Shown here: piece after piece, positions 1 through 5,742 of the stretch | Layout of the letters: each line of letters opens with the position of its first letter | Numbering within the stretch: the first letter of the stretch is position 1 | Assembly (NCBI GenBank): GCA_012521455.1 | Contig: JAAYMJ010000061.1 | Span: 1-7,759, forward strand | Direction of reading: 5' to 3' | DNA length: 7,759 nucleotides | Source: Clostridiaceae bacterium | GTDB lineage: Bacteria; Bacillota; Clostridia; UMGS1883; JAAYMJ01 | Made by a program: the position numbers and the translations under genes | Notes under the pieces: generated by a model | Database searches by the model: none | What the model saw: only the letters and a program-made list of their open reading frames with translations | Told to the model about the DNA's origin: nothing

Positions 1-379
1 ATTTCCCGCTGCTTTGGTCATACGAAAGCCTAATATCAAAATACCTCACCCCGTTCTCCAGCAAGGTTTTAGCGTCTGCGTCCTGGGCTTTTGCGTATTT
101 TACGTTATTAACCAAAAGGGGCAAATACTGAAGGTCGCCTCCGTCCTCACTTGCCTGTTGGGAAGTGTCAATATTCAATGTTATATTGTAAGTGAGGGCG
201 TCATGGGCGCCTAACATGTATATTTCCGAAAGCTTTTTGTCAAAAGGCACGTTGTTTTTCATGAAATTCCGCCCGACGGAATATTCAGCTTTAGCAGCCT
301 TATCATAGGGTTTTAGAATGATAATTAAAACAAACACCAAAAATAGCGCTATTACCTTTTTTAGCGCGCCTTTTTTCAT
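1..379 (-). CDS. PI-PLC-like phosphodiesterase, N-terminal part (cut by window edge)
   Basis: This is an open reading frame of 126 codons running off the left edge with no stop. Residues 1-7 are basic (MKKGALK) and residues 8-22 are a hydrophobic segment, so it is a signal peptide or N-terminal membrane anchor; AKAEYS near residue 31 could be a signal-peptidase site. The segment MLGAHDALTY (residues 55-64) matches the His-Asp strand of bacterial phosphatidylinositol-specific phospholipase C-like TIM barrels (H59, D60), and GVRYFDIRL (residues 110-118) matches their second catalytic segment (D115, R117). The family cleaves phosphodiester bonds in inositol lipids or related substrates outside the cytoplasm. 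The gap between the two motifs is longer than in Bacillus cereus PI-PLC and includes an acidic, Gln/Ser-rich insertion near residues 71-85. The start is chosen because a G-run Shine-Dalgarno lies 5 nt upstream and a good promoter precedes it. The true substrate is unknown, and the rest of the barrel is outside the window. Confidence 0.72.
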   Translation of the reverse strand, partial: MKKGALKKVIALFLVFVLIIILKPYDKAAKAEYSVGRNFMKNNVPFDKKLSEIYMLGAHDALTYNITLNIDTSQQASEDGGDLQYLPLLVNNVKYAKAQDADAKTLLENGVRYFDIRLSYDQSSGK

Positions 380-384
380 ATTAT

Positions 385-390
385 CCCCCC
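385..390 (-). promoter_or_regulatory. G-run ribosome binding site of the PLC-like gene
   Basis: On the minus strand GGGGGG lies 5 nt before the ATG at 379. It can pair with the CCUCC anti-Shine-Dalgarno using one G-U wobble. The same unusual form precedes two other minus-strand ORFs in this window. Confidence 0.5.
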
Positions 391-410
391 AAAAGTTTTT
401 TCTTAAGTTT

Positions 411-439
411 ATTTTAACCTAGATTCCATTCATTCACAA
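411..439 (-). promoter_or_regulatory. Sigma-A-type promoter of the PLC-like gene
   Basis: On the minus strand a -35 box TTGTGA (434-439) is separated by exactly 17 nt from a -10 box TAAAAT (411-416). The expected start of transcription near 404 leaves a leader of about 25 nt before the ATG at 379. Both boxes are read directly; promoter activity is inferred. Confidence 0.6.
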
Positions 440-513
440 GAATTATTTTGCGGTTTGCAAAAAACCCGATAAAACACCTTTTTTCGCCCCTTGAGGTAAC
501 ACCGTTTTATTTT

Positions 514-537
514 AAAAAAAGAGGGGATACCCCCCTC
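514..537 (-). terminator. Intrinsic terminator of the 54-residue ORF
   Basis: On the minus strand GAGGGG (532-537) pairs with CCCCTC (521-526) across a 5-nt loop and is followed by seven T (514-520). The stem begins at the base directly after the TAG stop at 538-540. This is strong evidence that something on the minus strand just upstream is transcribed. Confidence 0.8.
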
Positions 538-702
538 CTACTTAGATTTTTTCTCAAGCTGTTTTTTCATCTGCTTTTTAAAATCATTTTTTTCCTTATC
601 ACTGTTTGATTTTTTTATGTTTTTCACATACGGGCTTTTTTTCAAATTTAAGCTGCTTGCTATGGAAATTGGGGAAACAGAATAAAAACCATCACTTACC
701 AT
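538..702 (-). CDS. Small lysine-rich hypothetical protein, 54 aa
   Basis: I do not recognise this protein. It begins MVSDGFYSVSPISIASSLNL and ends in a strongly charged tail rich in Lys (residues 21-54, including KKQMKKQLEKKSK), which could be a short amphipathic helix or a nucleic-acid-binding or surface-binding tail. It has no signal peptide, membrane segment or cysteine. Support for it being a gene is contextual: a run of seven G lies 5 nt before the ATG, the reading frame is open for 54 codons in AT-rich DNA, and an intrinsic terminator starts at the first base after the stop codon. I find no convincing promoter upstream of it on the minus strand. It lies between the divergent adhE control region and the PLC-like gene, and the terminator separates it from the latter. 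It could instead be the open end of a decayed gene, but the tidy start and end argue against that. Confidence 0.55.
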   Translation of the reverse strand: MVSDGFYSVSPISIASSLNLKKSPYVKNIKKSNSDKEKNDFKKQMKKQLEKKSK

Positions 703-950
703 ACCAACCCCCCCTGTTTTATTTTTCCAAATATGTTATCGGATTTTTTCCCGCAAATTTAAGTGACCCGCATTGATAAATTTTTCAAACCCCCATACTA
801 AAACAAATCAAACAGGGCAAAATAAACTTATACCCAAATTTCCCGCGTTACCCCCTTGCCCCCTTTATTTTCAGCAGTTTTTTGCCCGTTTTTAAACCAT
901 ACTATTTTGATGGGTAATATTCACAAATTCATCAAATCTTTAACAAAAAA
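703..950. other. Gene-less AT-rich stretch upstream of adhE
   Basis: No supportable ORF, RNA gene or repeat array is seen on either strand. The stretch alternates A/T runs with C-runs on the plus strand (for example near 708-714, 790-794 and 851-863). It presumably holds the leader and promoter of the minus-strand 54-residue ORF, but I could not identify a clear -35/-10 pair for it. Confidence 0.5.
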
Positions 951-952
951 TA

Positions 953-970
953 TTGTTGATTATTTATCAA
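953..970 (+). promoter_or_regulatory. Candidate Rex (redox-sensing repressor) operator of adhE
   Basis: The sequence TTGTTGATTATTTATCAA matches the clostridial Rex palindrome TTGTTAA-N4-TTAACAA at 12 of its 14 defined positions, with the correct 4-nt spacer. It ends 8 nt before the -35 box of the adhE promoter. Rex represses fermentative alcohol dehydrogenase genes in Clostridia and is released by high NADH/NAD+. The match is seen in the sequence; binding is inferred from family knowledge and position. Confidence 0.5.
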
Positions 971-978
971 TTAAAAGA

Positions 979-1007
979 TTGACAAATTTTTAACTATTTG
1001 CTAAAAT
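979..1007 (+). promoter_or_regulatory. Sigma-A-type promoter of adhE
   Basis: A consensus -35 box TTGACA (979-984) is separated by 17 nt from a -10 box TAAAAT (1002-1007). The predicted transcription start near 1014 leaves a leader of about 70 nt before the adhE ATG. It is one of the two closest matches to consensus in the window, with the araA promoter. Confidence 0.8.
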
Positions 1008-1028
1008 TAAATTGGAACTAAAAGATAC

Positions 1029-1049
1029 CGCAAAAGTTAACCTTTTGCG
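1029..1049 (+). promoter_or_regulatory. Perfect inverted repeat in the adhE leader
   Basis: The arms CGCAAAAG (1029-1036) and CTTTTGCG (1042-1049) are perfect 8-bp complements around the 5-nt loop TTAAC. It lies about 15-35 nt downstream of the predicted transcription start and about 25 nt before the Shine-Dalgarno. No T-run follows, so it is not an ordinary terminator. It could be a DNA operator or an RNA hairpin in the leader. Confidence 0.55.
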
Positions 1050-1086
1050 TTAAAATAGATAACCAAATAAAAAAGGAGGTTATTTT

Positions 1087-3693
1087 ATGAGCGAAAAAAT
1101 CACAAAAAACCAAGATGAAGAAAAAATCTTGAAGGACATAGATGAATTAGTAAAACGGGCCCAAAAAGCCGGGGAAAAAATGTTTTTGCTAAACCAACAG
1201 CAGGTTGACGAAATTGTAAAGCAAATGGCCCTTGCGGGAATCCGCGAGCACATGAATTTAGCCCGCCTTGCCATTGAGGAAACAAAGCGGGGGGTTTATG
1301 AGGACAAAATCATCAAAAATTTGTTTGCAACAGAGTATATTTACCACTCCATAAAATACGACAAAACAGTGGGCGTAATTTCCGAAAACGACCTTGAAGG
1401 CTATGAGGAAGTGGCGGAACCCGTGGGCGTAATCGCAGGGGTTACCCCCGTTACAAACCCCACCTCCACCACCATGTTTAAAGCCATCATTTCAATGAAA
1501 ACCCGAAACCCCATAATTTTTGCCTTCCACCCGTCTGCCCAGCGCTGCTCGGTTGAGGCGGCAAAAGTTATGAGGGACGCGGCTATTAAAGCAGGGGCTC
1601 CTGAGGACTGCATTTTATGGGTTGAAGAGCCTTCCATCTTTGCCACAAACGCGCTAATGAGGCATGACGGCGTGAAACTAATCCTTGCAACCGGCGGCAC
1701 CAACATGGTTAAAGCCGCGTACTCCTGCGGAAAACCCGCACTTGGGGTTGGCCCGGGAAACACCCCGTGCTATATTGAAAAAAGCGCAAACCTAAAGCGG
1801 GCGATAAACGACCTTATCCTTTCCAAAACCTTTGACAACGGCATGATTTGCGCAAGCGAACAAAGCGTGATTGTGGACATTGACATTAAAGACGAATTTG
1901 AAAAAATCATGAAGGAAAACGGCGCGTACTTTTTAAATGAGGAAGAAACCCAAAAGCTTGAAAGCTATGCCTTCCTAAAAGACAAGGGAAATAAGTTAAA
2001 CGCGGATATTGTGGGGCAAAGCGCCGTGACAATCGCCAAAAACGCGGGGATTGAAGTTCCCCCCGGCACAAAGCTTTTGGTGGCGGCCCAGGAAAATGTG
2101 GGCATTGATTATCCCATGAGCCAGGAAAAACTAAGCCCCATTCTTGCCTACTATGTTGTAAAAGACGCAGACGAGGGGATTAAGAAAGCGGAAGAACTCA
2201 TCGAATTTGGAGGCCTGGGCCACACCGCGGTAATCCATTCCCAAAACGATGAAGTGATTGACAAATATTCAAAGCGCATAAAAGCCGGCCGCCTCATTGT
2301 AAACCAGCCGGCAAGCCACGGCGCAATAGGCGATATATATAATACCAACATGCCATCCCTAACCCTTGGCTGCGGCACCTTTGGCGGGAATTCCACAACA
2401 CAAAACGTTTCCAGCGTAAACTTGATTAACAAAAAGCGGGTGGCAAAGAGGAGAATTAACATGCAGTGGTTTAAAATCCCCGAAAAGATTTACTTTGAAG
2501 AAAACTCCATTTCATACCTTGAAAAAATGCCCGACATTTCAAAGGCCTTCATTGTAACCGACAAAGCCATGGTGGAATTAGGGTATGTAAATAAAATCCT
2601 CCACTATTTAAGAAAGAGAAAGGACTATGTTCACTGCGAAATTTTTGCGGACGTTGAGCCCGACCCGTCCTTTGACACAGTAAGGCGCGGGGTTGAAGCC
2701 CTAAACGCCTTCAAGCCCGACGTAATCATAGCCCTGGGCGGCGGAAGCCCCATGGACGCGGCAAAGGCAATGTGGCTTTTCTATGAACACCCCGAGGTTG
2801 ACGTGAATTCCCTAAAGCTAAAGTTTATGGACATAAGAAAGCGGGCTTATAAATTCCCGCGCCTTGGAAACAAAGCAAAACTTGTTGCAATCCCCACCAC
2901 CAGCGGCACAGGAAGCGAAGTTACCAGCTTTGCGGTAATTACCGACAAGGAAAAAAATATCAAATACCCGCTGGCGGATTATGAGTTGACCCCGGATATC
3001 GCCATCATTGACCCGCAGCTTGTTATGAGCGTGCCCAAAAATGTCACCGCGGATACGGGAATGGACGTCCTAACCCACGCAATCGAAGCCTATGTTTCCG
3101 TCATGGCGTCCGACTACACCGACGCGCTGGCTATGAAGGCAATTGAGCTTGTGTTTGAGTACCTTCCAAGGGCGTATAAGGACGGAAGCGACAAAGTGGC
3201 AAGGGAAAAAATGCACAACGCAAGCTGTATCGCGGGCATGGCATTTACCAACGCCTTTTTAGGCGTTAACCACTCCATCGCCCACAAAGTCGGCGGGGAA
3301 TTCCAAATCCCCCACGGCAGGGCAAATGCAATACTTTTACCGTATGTGGTAAGGTATAATGCAACAAAACCAACAAAATTCGTTCCATGGCCAAAGTATG
3401 AGTCATATATTGCCGATATAAAATATGCAGACATAGCGAGAAAATTGGGCTTGCCTGCAAAGACCACCGAAGAAGGCGTAAATTCATTAATCCGCGCAAT
3501 CAAAGATTTAATGGCAACCTTGGAAATGCCAAAAAGCTTTAAAGAATGCGGCATTGACGAAAAAGTGTTTATGGCAAAAATTGAAACACTGGCCGACAAC
3601 GCCTTCGCCGACCAATGCACCGGGGCAAACCCAAGAGTGCCTTTGGTTAAAGAAATTGAAGAAATACTAAAAAGCGCATATTACGGAGAGTAA
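1087..3693 (+). CDS. adhE: Bifunctional acetaldehyde-CoA/alcohol dehydrogenase AdhE, 868 aa
   Basis: AdhE reduces acetyl-CoA to acetaldehyde and then to ethanol with two NADH, regenerating NAD+ in fermentation; homologues assemble into cytoplasmic spirosome filaments. Residues about 1-445 are the CoA-acylating aldehyde dehydrogenase domain: EPVGVIAGVTPVTNP (111-125) lies in the nucleotide-binding region, and the catalytic cysteine is C255 in NGMICASEQS. Residues about 459-868 are the iron-dependent alcohol dehydrogenase domain, with GGGSPMD (551-557) for NAD binding and iron ligands D660, H664, H729 and H743, spaced as in Escherichia coli AdhE. The linker is KKRVAKRRINMQW (449-461). Length is normal for the family and every key residue is present. 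AAGGAGG ends 7 nt before the ATG, which fixes the start. It is a single-gene unit with its own promoter, candidate Rex site and terminator. One oddity is a GAGGAG 6 nt before the internal ATG at 2461, where the alcohol dehydrogenase domain begins. Confidence 0.97.
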   Translation: MSEKITKNQDEEKILKDIDELVKRAQKAGEKMFLLNQQQVDEIVKQMALAGIREHMNLARLAIEETKRGVYEDKIIKNLFATEYIYHSIKYDKTVGVISENDLEGYEEVAEPVGVIAGVTPVTNPTSTTMFKAIISMKTRNPIIFAFHPSAQRCSVEAAKVMRDAAIKAGAPEDCILWVEEPSIFATNALMRHDGVKLILATGGTNMVKAAYSCGKPALGVGPGNTPCYIEKSANLKRAINDLILSKTFDNGMICASEQSVIVDIDIKDEFEKIMKENGAYFLNEEETQKLESYAFLKDKGNKLNADIVGQSAVTIAKNAGIEVPPGTKLLVAAQENVGIDYPMSQEKLSPILAYYVVKDADEGIKKAEELIEFGGLGHTAVIHSQNDEVIDKYSKRIKAGRLIVNQPASHGAIGDIYNTNMPSLTLGCGTFGGNSTTQNVSSVNLINKKRVAKRRINMQWFKIPEKIYFEENSISYLEKMPDISKAFIVTDKAMVELGYVNKILHYLRKRKDYVHCEIFADVEPDPSFDTVRRGVEALNAFKPDVIIALGGGSPMDAAKAMWLFYEHPEVDVNSLKLKFMDIRKRAYKFPRLGNKAKLVAIPTTSGTGSEVTSFAVITDKEKNIKYPLADYELTPDIAIIDPQLVMSVPKNVTADTGMDVLTHAIEAYVSVMASDYTDALAMKAIELVFEYLPRAYKDGSDKVAREKMHNASCIAGMAFTNAFLGVNHSIAHKVGGEFQIPHGRANAILLPYVVRYNATKPTKFVPWPKYESYIADIKYADIARKLGLPAKTTEEGVNSLIRAIKDLMATLEMPKSFKECGIDEKVFMAKIETLADNAFADQCTGANPRVPLVKEIEEILKSAYYGE

Positions 3694-3732
3694 GCCTTCA
3701 AGGCAACTTTTTGAAAACACATTCTTTCTTCC

Positions 3733-3759
3733 GGCGTGCCGCGGGCACGCCCTTTTTTT
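3733..3759 (+). terminator. Intrinsic terminator of adhE
   Basis: GGCGTGCC (3733-3740) pairs perfectly with GGCACGCC (3744-3751) across a 3-nt loop and is followed by one C and seven T. It lies 39 nt after the adhE stop codon and acts on plus-strand transcripts. Confidence 0.92.
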
Positions 3760-3773
3760 GGCATGGGAACAAT

Positions 3774-3803
3774 AAAAACGGAAGGTGTCGCCTTCCGTTT
3801 TTT
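3774..3803. terminator. Bidirectional hairpin terminator
   Basis: CGGAAGG (3779-3785) pairs with CCTTCCG (3791-3797) across a 5-nt loop. Five A precede and six T follow, so it can stop transcription from either side. It backs up the adhE terminator and closely resembles the hairpin at 3962-3994. Confidence 0.82.
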
Positions 3804-3961
3804 ATATCTTTTTAAAAAAATCCCGTTTGTTTTTCCTAAAACAAATTAGGCAAAGTCCAATTCCATTTTACATTGCAATGCTAATGTAGCCATTTTTGCC
3901 GCCGCGCCCCTCATGGTTACTTTCAGCCGGCTTTTTATTATGAAAACCCAACCCCCGCATA

Positions 3962-3994
3962 CAAAAACGGAAAGGCTGCGCCTTTCCGTTTTTG
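3962..3994. terminator. Bidirectional terminator at the end of araA
   Basis: The 14-nt arms at 3962-3975 and 3981-3994 are perfect complements (core CGGAAAGG / CCTTTCCG) around the loop CTGCG, with A-rich and T-rich flanks. It starts 9 nt beyond the araA stop codon and should end minus-strand araA transcripts; by symmetry it can also stop plus-strand readthrough. Confidence 0.87.
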
Positions 3995-4003
3995 TTTGTT
4001 TTA

Positions 4004-5476
4004 TTATAGGAATTTATACACGATTTCGTTTTGCAAAAGTTCTTGCTTGAATTGGGGGATGTTTGTGTTTTCATTAATATGAACAAACTCAATTCCCGCA
4101 ATGGTGCAAAAATCATATAAGTGTTCCCAATTTAGCGCAGTGGTTAGCACTGTATGGTGAGCGCCGCCTGCGTAAATCCACGCTTTAGCGTTAACTTTTA
4201 GGTTTGGAAGCGGTTTCCACAAAAGCCTTGCAACGGGAAGTTTGGGCATGTCATGGGTTGGTTTTACAAGTTCAATTTCAGATACAATCATCCTGAACCT
4301 GTTTCCTAAATCAACCAATGTTGCCGCGATTGCCCTTCCGCTAGCCCCGTCAAATACCAACCTTGCGGGGTCTTCCTTTCCGCCGATTCCTAGGGGGTGA
4401 ACTTCAATCTTTGGCTTTTCCCCTGCCACTGTGGGGCATACTTCAAGCATGTGGGCGCCAAGGATTAGCTGGTCGGGCATTTCAAGATGGTAAGTATAGT
4501 CTTCCATAAAGCTGGTGCCGCCGGGAAGGCCCGCTGCCATATACTTCATAACCCTTGTAAGAGCACTTGTTTTCCAGTCGCCTTCCGCGCCAAAGCCGTA
4601 GCCTTCTTCCATCAACCTTTGAACAGCCAAGCCCGGAAGCTGGCGCAATCCATGCAAGTTTTCAAATGTGGTGGTAAATGCGCCAAACTTACCGTTTTCT
4701 AAAAACCTTCTCATTCCAATTTCAATTTTAGCCTGTTCCCTAACCGCGTCAAGGTTTTGGGTGTTCATGATATATTTTTCCTTGTATTCATCCATTAACG
4801 CGTCAATTTCGGAGTCTTTTACTTCATTCACATATTGAACCAAATCGCCCAAGCCATAGCCGTTTACCGCCCAGCCAAGCTTAATTTGGGCTTCTACTTT
4901 ATCCCCTTCGGTAACGGCAACTTCCCTCATGTTGTCCCCAAACCTTGCCACTTTTAGGTTTTGGCTTTCGCTCCAAGCCGCTGCGGCCCTTACCCATGTT
5001 TCAATTTCGGAAATCACTTCATCTTCCTTCCAGTGGCCTACAACAACTTTCCTTCTAATTCCCATTCTTGTCATAATAAAGCCATGTTCCCTGTCGCCGT
5101 GGGCGGACTGGTTTAAGTTCATAAAGTCCATGTCAATTGTGTCCCACGGGATGTCGCGGTTATACTGGGTGTGCAAGTGAAGCACTGGCTTCTTTAAGAT
5201 ATTCAAGCCCGCAATCCACATTTTTGAAGGCGAGAATGTGTGCATCCAGGTAATTACCCCTGCGCAGTTTTTGTTGTAGTTTGCCTCCTGCATAGCGTTT
5301 AAAATCTGTTCGGGTGTTGTCACAATGGATTTAAAAATAACCTTGCAAGGTAGCTTTTCATCTAAATATTTAGCGATTTCATCGGAATGGGCGGCAATTT
5401 CCTTAAAAATGCCTTCCCCGTAAAGGTGCTGGCTTCCCGCTAAAAACCAGAATTCTTTTTCTTTTAGGTTAAACAT
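4004..5476 (-). CDS. araA: L-arabinose isomerase AraA, 490 aa
   Basis: AraA converts L-arabinose to L-ribulose, the first step of bacterial arabinose use, in the cytoplasm with a Mn2+-type metal. The N-terminus EFWFLAGSQHLYGE (residues 8-21) is the family signature. Metal and catalytic residues fall in the expected blocks: E298 in YGFGAEGDW, E325 in SFMEDYTYH, H342 in GAHMLEVCP, and a histidine of GGAHHT (H440/H441); their spacing (27, 17, about 99) agrees with E306, E333, H350 and H450 of the E. coli enzyme. KEDPARLVFDG (367-377) is also typical. Length is close to the usual 490-500. I choose the ATG at 5476 because AAAGGATG lies just upstream and MFNLKE leads directly into the family start; an in-frame ATG at 5512 would add 12 residues with no family match. 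No araB, araD, araR or transporter is in the window, so it appears as a stand-alone unit. Many such enzymes also act on D-galactose, which cannot be judged here. Confidence 0.97.
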   Translation of the reverse strand: MFNLKEKEFWFLAGSQHLYGEGIFKEIAAHSDEIAKYLDEKLPCKVIFKSIVTTPEQILNAMQEANYNKNCAGVITWMHTFSPSKMWIAGLNILKKPVLHLHTQYNRDIPWDTIDMDFMNLNQSAHGDREHGFIMTRMGIRRKVVVGHWKEDEVISEIETWVRAAAAWSESQNLKVARFGDNMREVAVTEGDKVEAQIKLGWAVNGYGLGDLVQYVNEVKDSEIDALMDEYKEKYIMNTQNLDAVREQAKIEIGMRRFLENGKFGAFTTTFENLHGLRQLPGLAVQRLMEEGYGFGAEGDWKTSALTRVMKYMAAGLPGGTSFMEDYTYHLEMPDQLILGAHMLEVCPTVAGEKPKIEVHPLGIGGKEDPARLVFDGASGRAIAATLVDLGNRFRMIVSEIELVKPTHDMPKLPVARLLWKPLPNLKVNAKAWIYAGGAHHTVLTTALNWEHLYDFCTIAGIEFVHINENTNIPQFKQELLQNEIVYKFL

Positions 5477-5523
5477 AAAATCATCCTTTCTATATAAAAT
5501 TAACAAAAACAAAATAAGTAAAA

Positions 5524-5535
5524 GTAAAATTTTAC
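5524..5535 (-). promoter_or_regulatory. 12-bp palindrome in the araA leader, possible operator
   Basis: GTAAAATTTTAC is a perfect palindrome placed about 12-24 nt downstream of the predicted araA transcription start, a usual position for a repressor site. A further GTAAAA half-repeat abuts it at 5518-5523. It does not resemble the Bacillus subtilis AraR box. Because it is AT-rich, chance occurrence is plausible. Confidence 0.3.
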
Positions 5536-5553
5536 ATTATTTTTTATAAGTTA

Positions 5554-5582
5554 ATTATATCCTTTTAGGGACATAATTGCAA
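5554..5582 (-). promoter_or_regulatory. Sigma-A-type promoter of araA
   Basis: On the minus strand a -35 box TTGCAA (5577-5582) is separated by 17 nt from a perfect -10 box TATAAT (5554-5559). The predicted start near 5547 gives a leader of about 70 nt before the ATG at 5476. Confidence 0.77.
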
Positions 5583-5659
5583 CAAGAAAATATGTAATAT
5601 TTCCTCGCAAAAGGAATGAATGCCAAAAAGCCTTAAATCACAATATTTAAAAGTATAAA

Positions 5660-5687
5660 TCAATTTTAAAAAAATATGTCATAACCA
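5660..5687 (+). promoter_or_regulatory. Weak sigma-E-like promoter candidate for spoIVA
   Basis: TCAATTT (5660-5666) fits five of seven positions of the sigma-E -35 consensus KMATATT, and CATAACCA (5680-5687) shares the CATA start of the sigma-E -10 element; the spacer is 13 nt. spoIVA is under sigma-E control in B. subtilis, so a site is expected somewhere here, but this match is weak and the region is AT-rich. Confidence 0.25.
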
Positions 5688-5742
5688 TGGGTACAAGTTA
5701 ATATATATTTACAAGACAAGATATAAATAAGGAGGACTATTG

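Larger units (their letters stand above)
3694..4003. other. Intergenic region between convergent adhE and araA
   Basis: This stretch holds three terminator hairpins (annotated separately) and about 160 bp between the second and third with no convincing gene. The inner part contains a 10-bp palindrome CATTGCAATG (3871-3880) and a short hairpin CCTAA/TTAGG near 3834-3850. A 30-codon minus-strand frame ending at 3868 has no Shine-Dalgarno and no recognisable sequence, so I do not call it. Confidence 0.5.

Noticed and set aside
14..214. 66-codon plus-strand ORF
   Set aside because: It lies antisense to the PLC-like gene, which has recognisable catalytic motifs, a promoter and an RBS. The plus-strand frame has no RBS and no family features.
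794..904. Two CATACTA motifs (794-800 and 898-904) resembling sigma-G/F -10 elements
   Set aside because: Neither has a -35 element at the right spacing, and no plus-strand gene starts before adhE, which has its own better promoter.
3114..3620. 168-codon minus-strand ORF inside adhE
   Set aside because: It is antisense to the conserved alcohol dehydrogenase domain, has no Shine-Dalgarno, and follows from codon bias of the real gene. The other antisense frames in adhE, araA and spoIVA were dropped for the same reason.
3930..3945. AGCCGGCT followed by T-run as a further terminator
   Set aside because: The palindrome leaves no room for a loop and the stem would be only two or three pairs.
3868..4116. 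82-codon minus-strand ORF at the end of araA
   Set aside because: Its first half overlaps araA in another frame and its second half spans the araA terminator. There is no RBS, and the composition is not protein-like.
5477..5512. Upstream in-frame ATG of araA giving 12 extra residues
   Set aside because: AAAGGATG sits within this extension just before the ATG at 5476, and the family's conserved N-terminus begins after that ATG.
5681..5698. TTGTAC half-site (minus strand) between araA and spoIVA as an AraR box
   Set aside because: Only one half of the AraR palindrome is present, and it is more than 100 bp upstream of the araA promoter.
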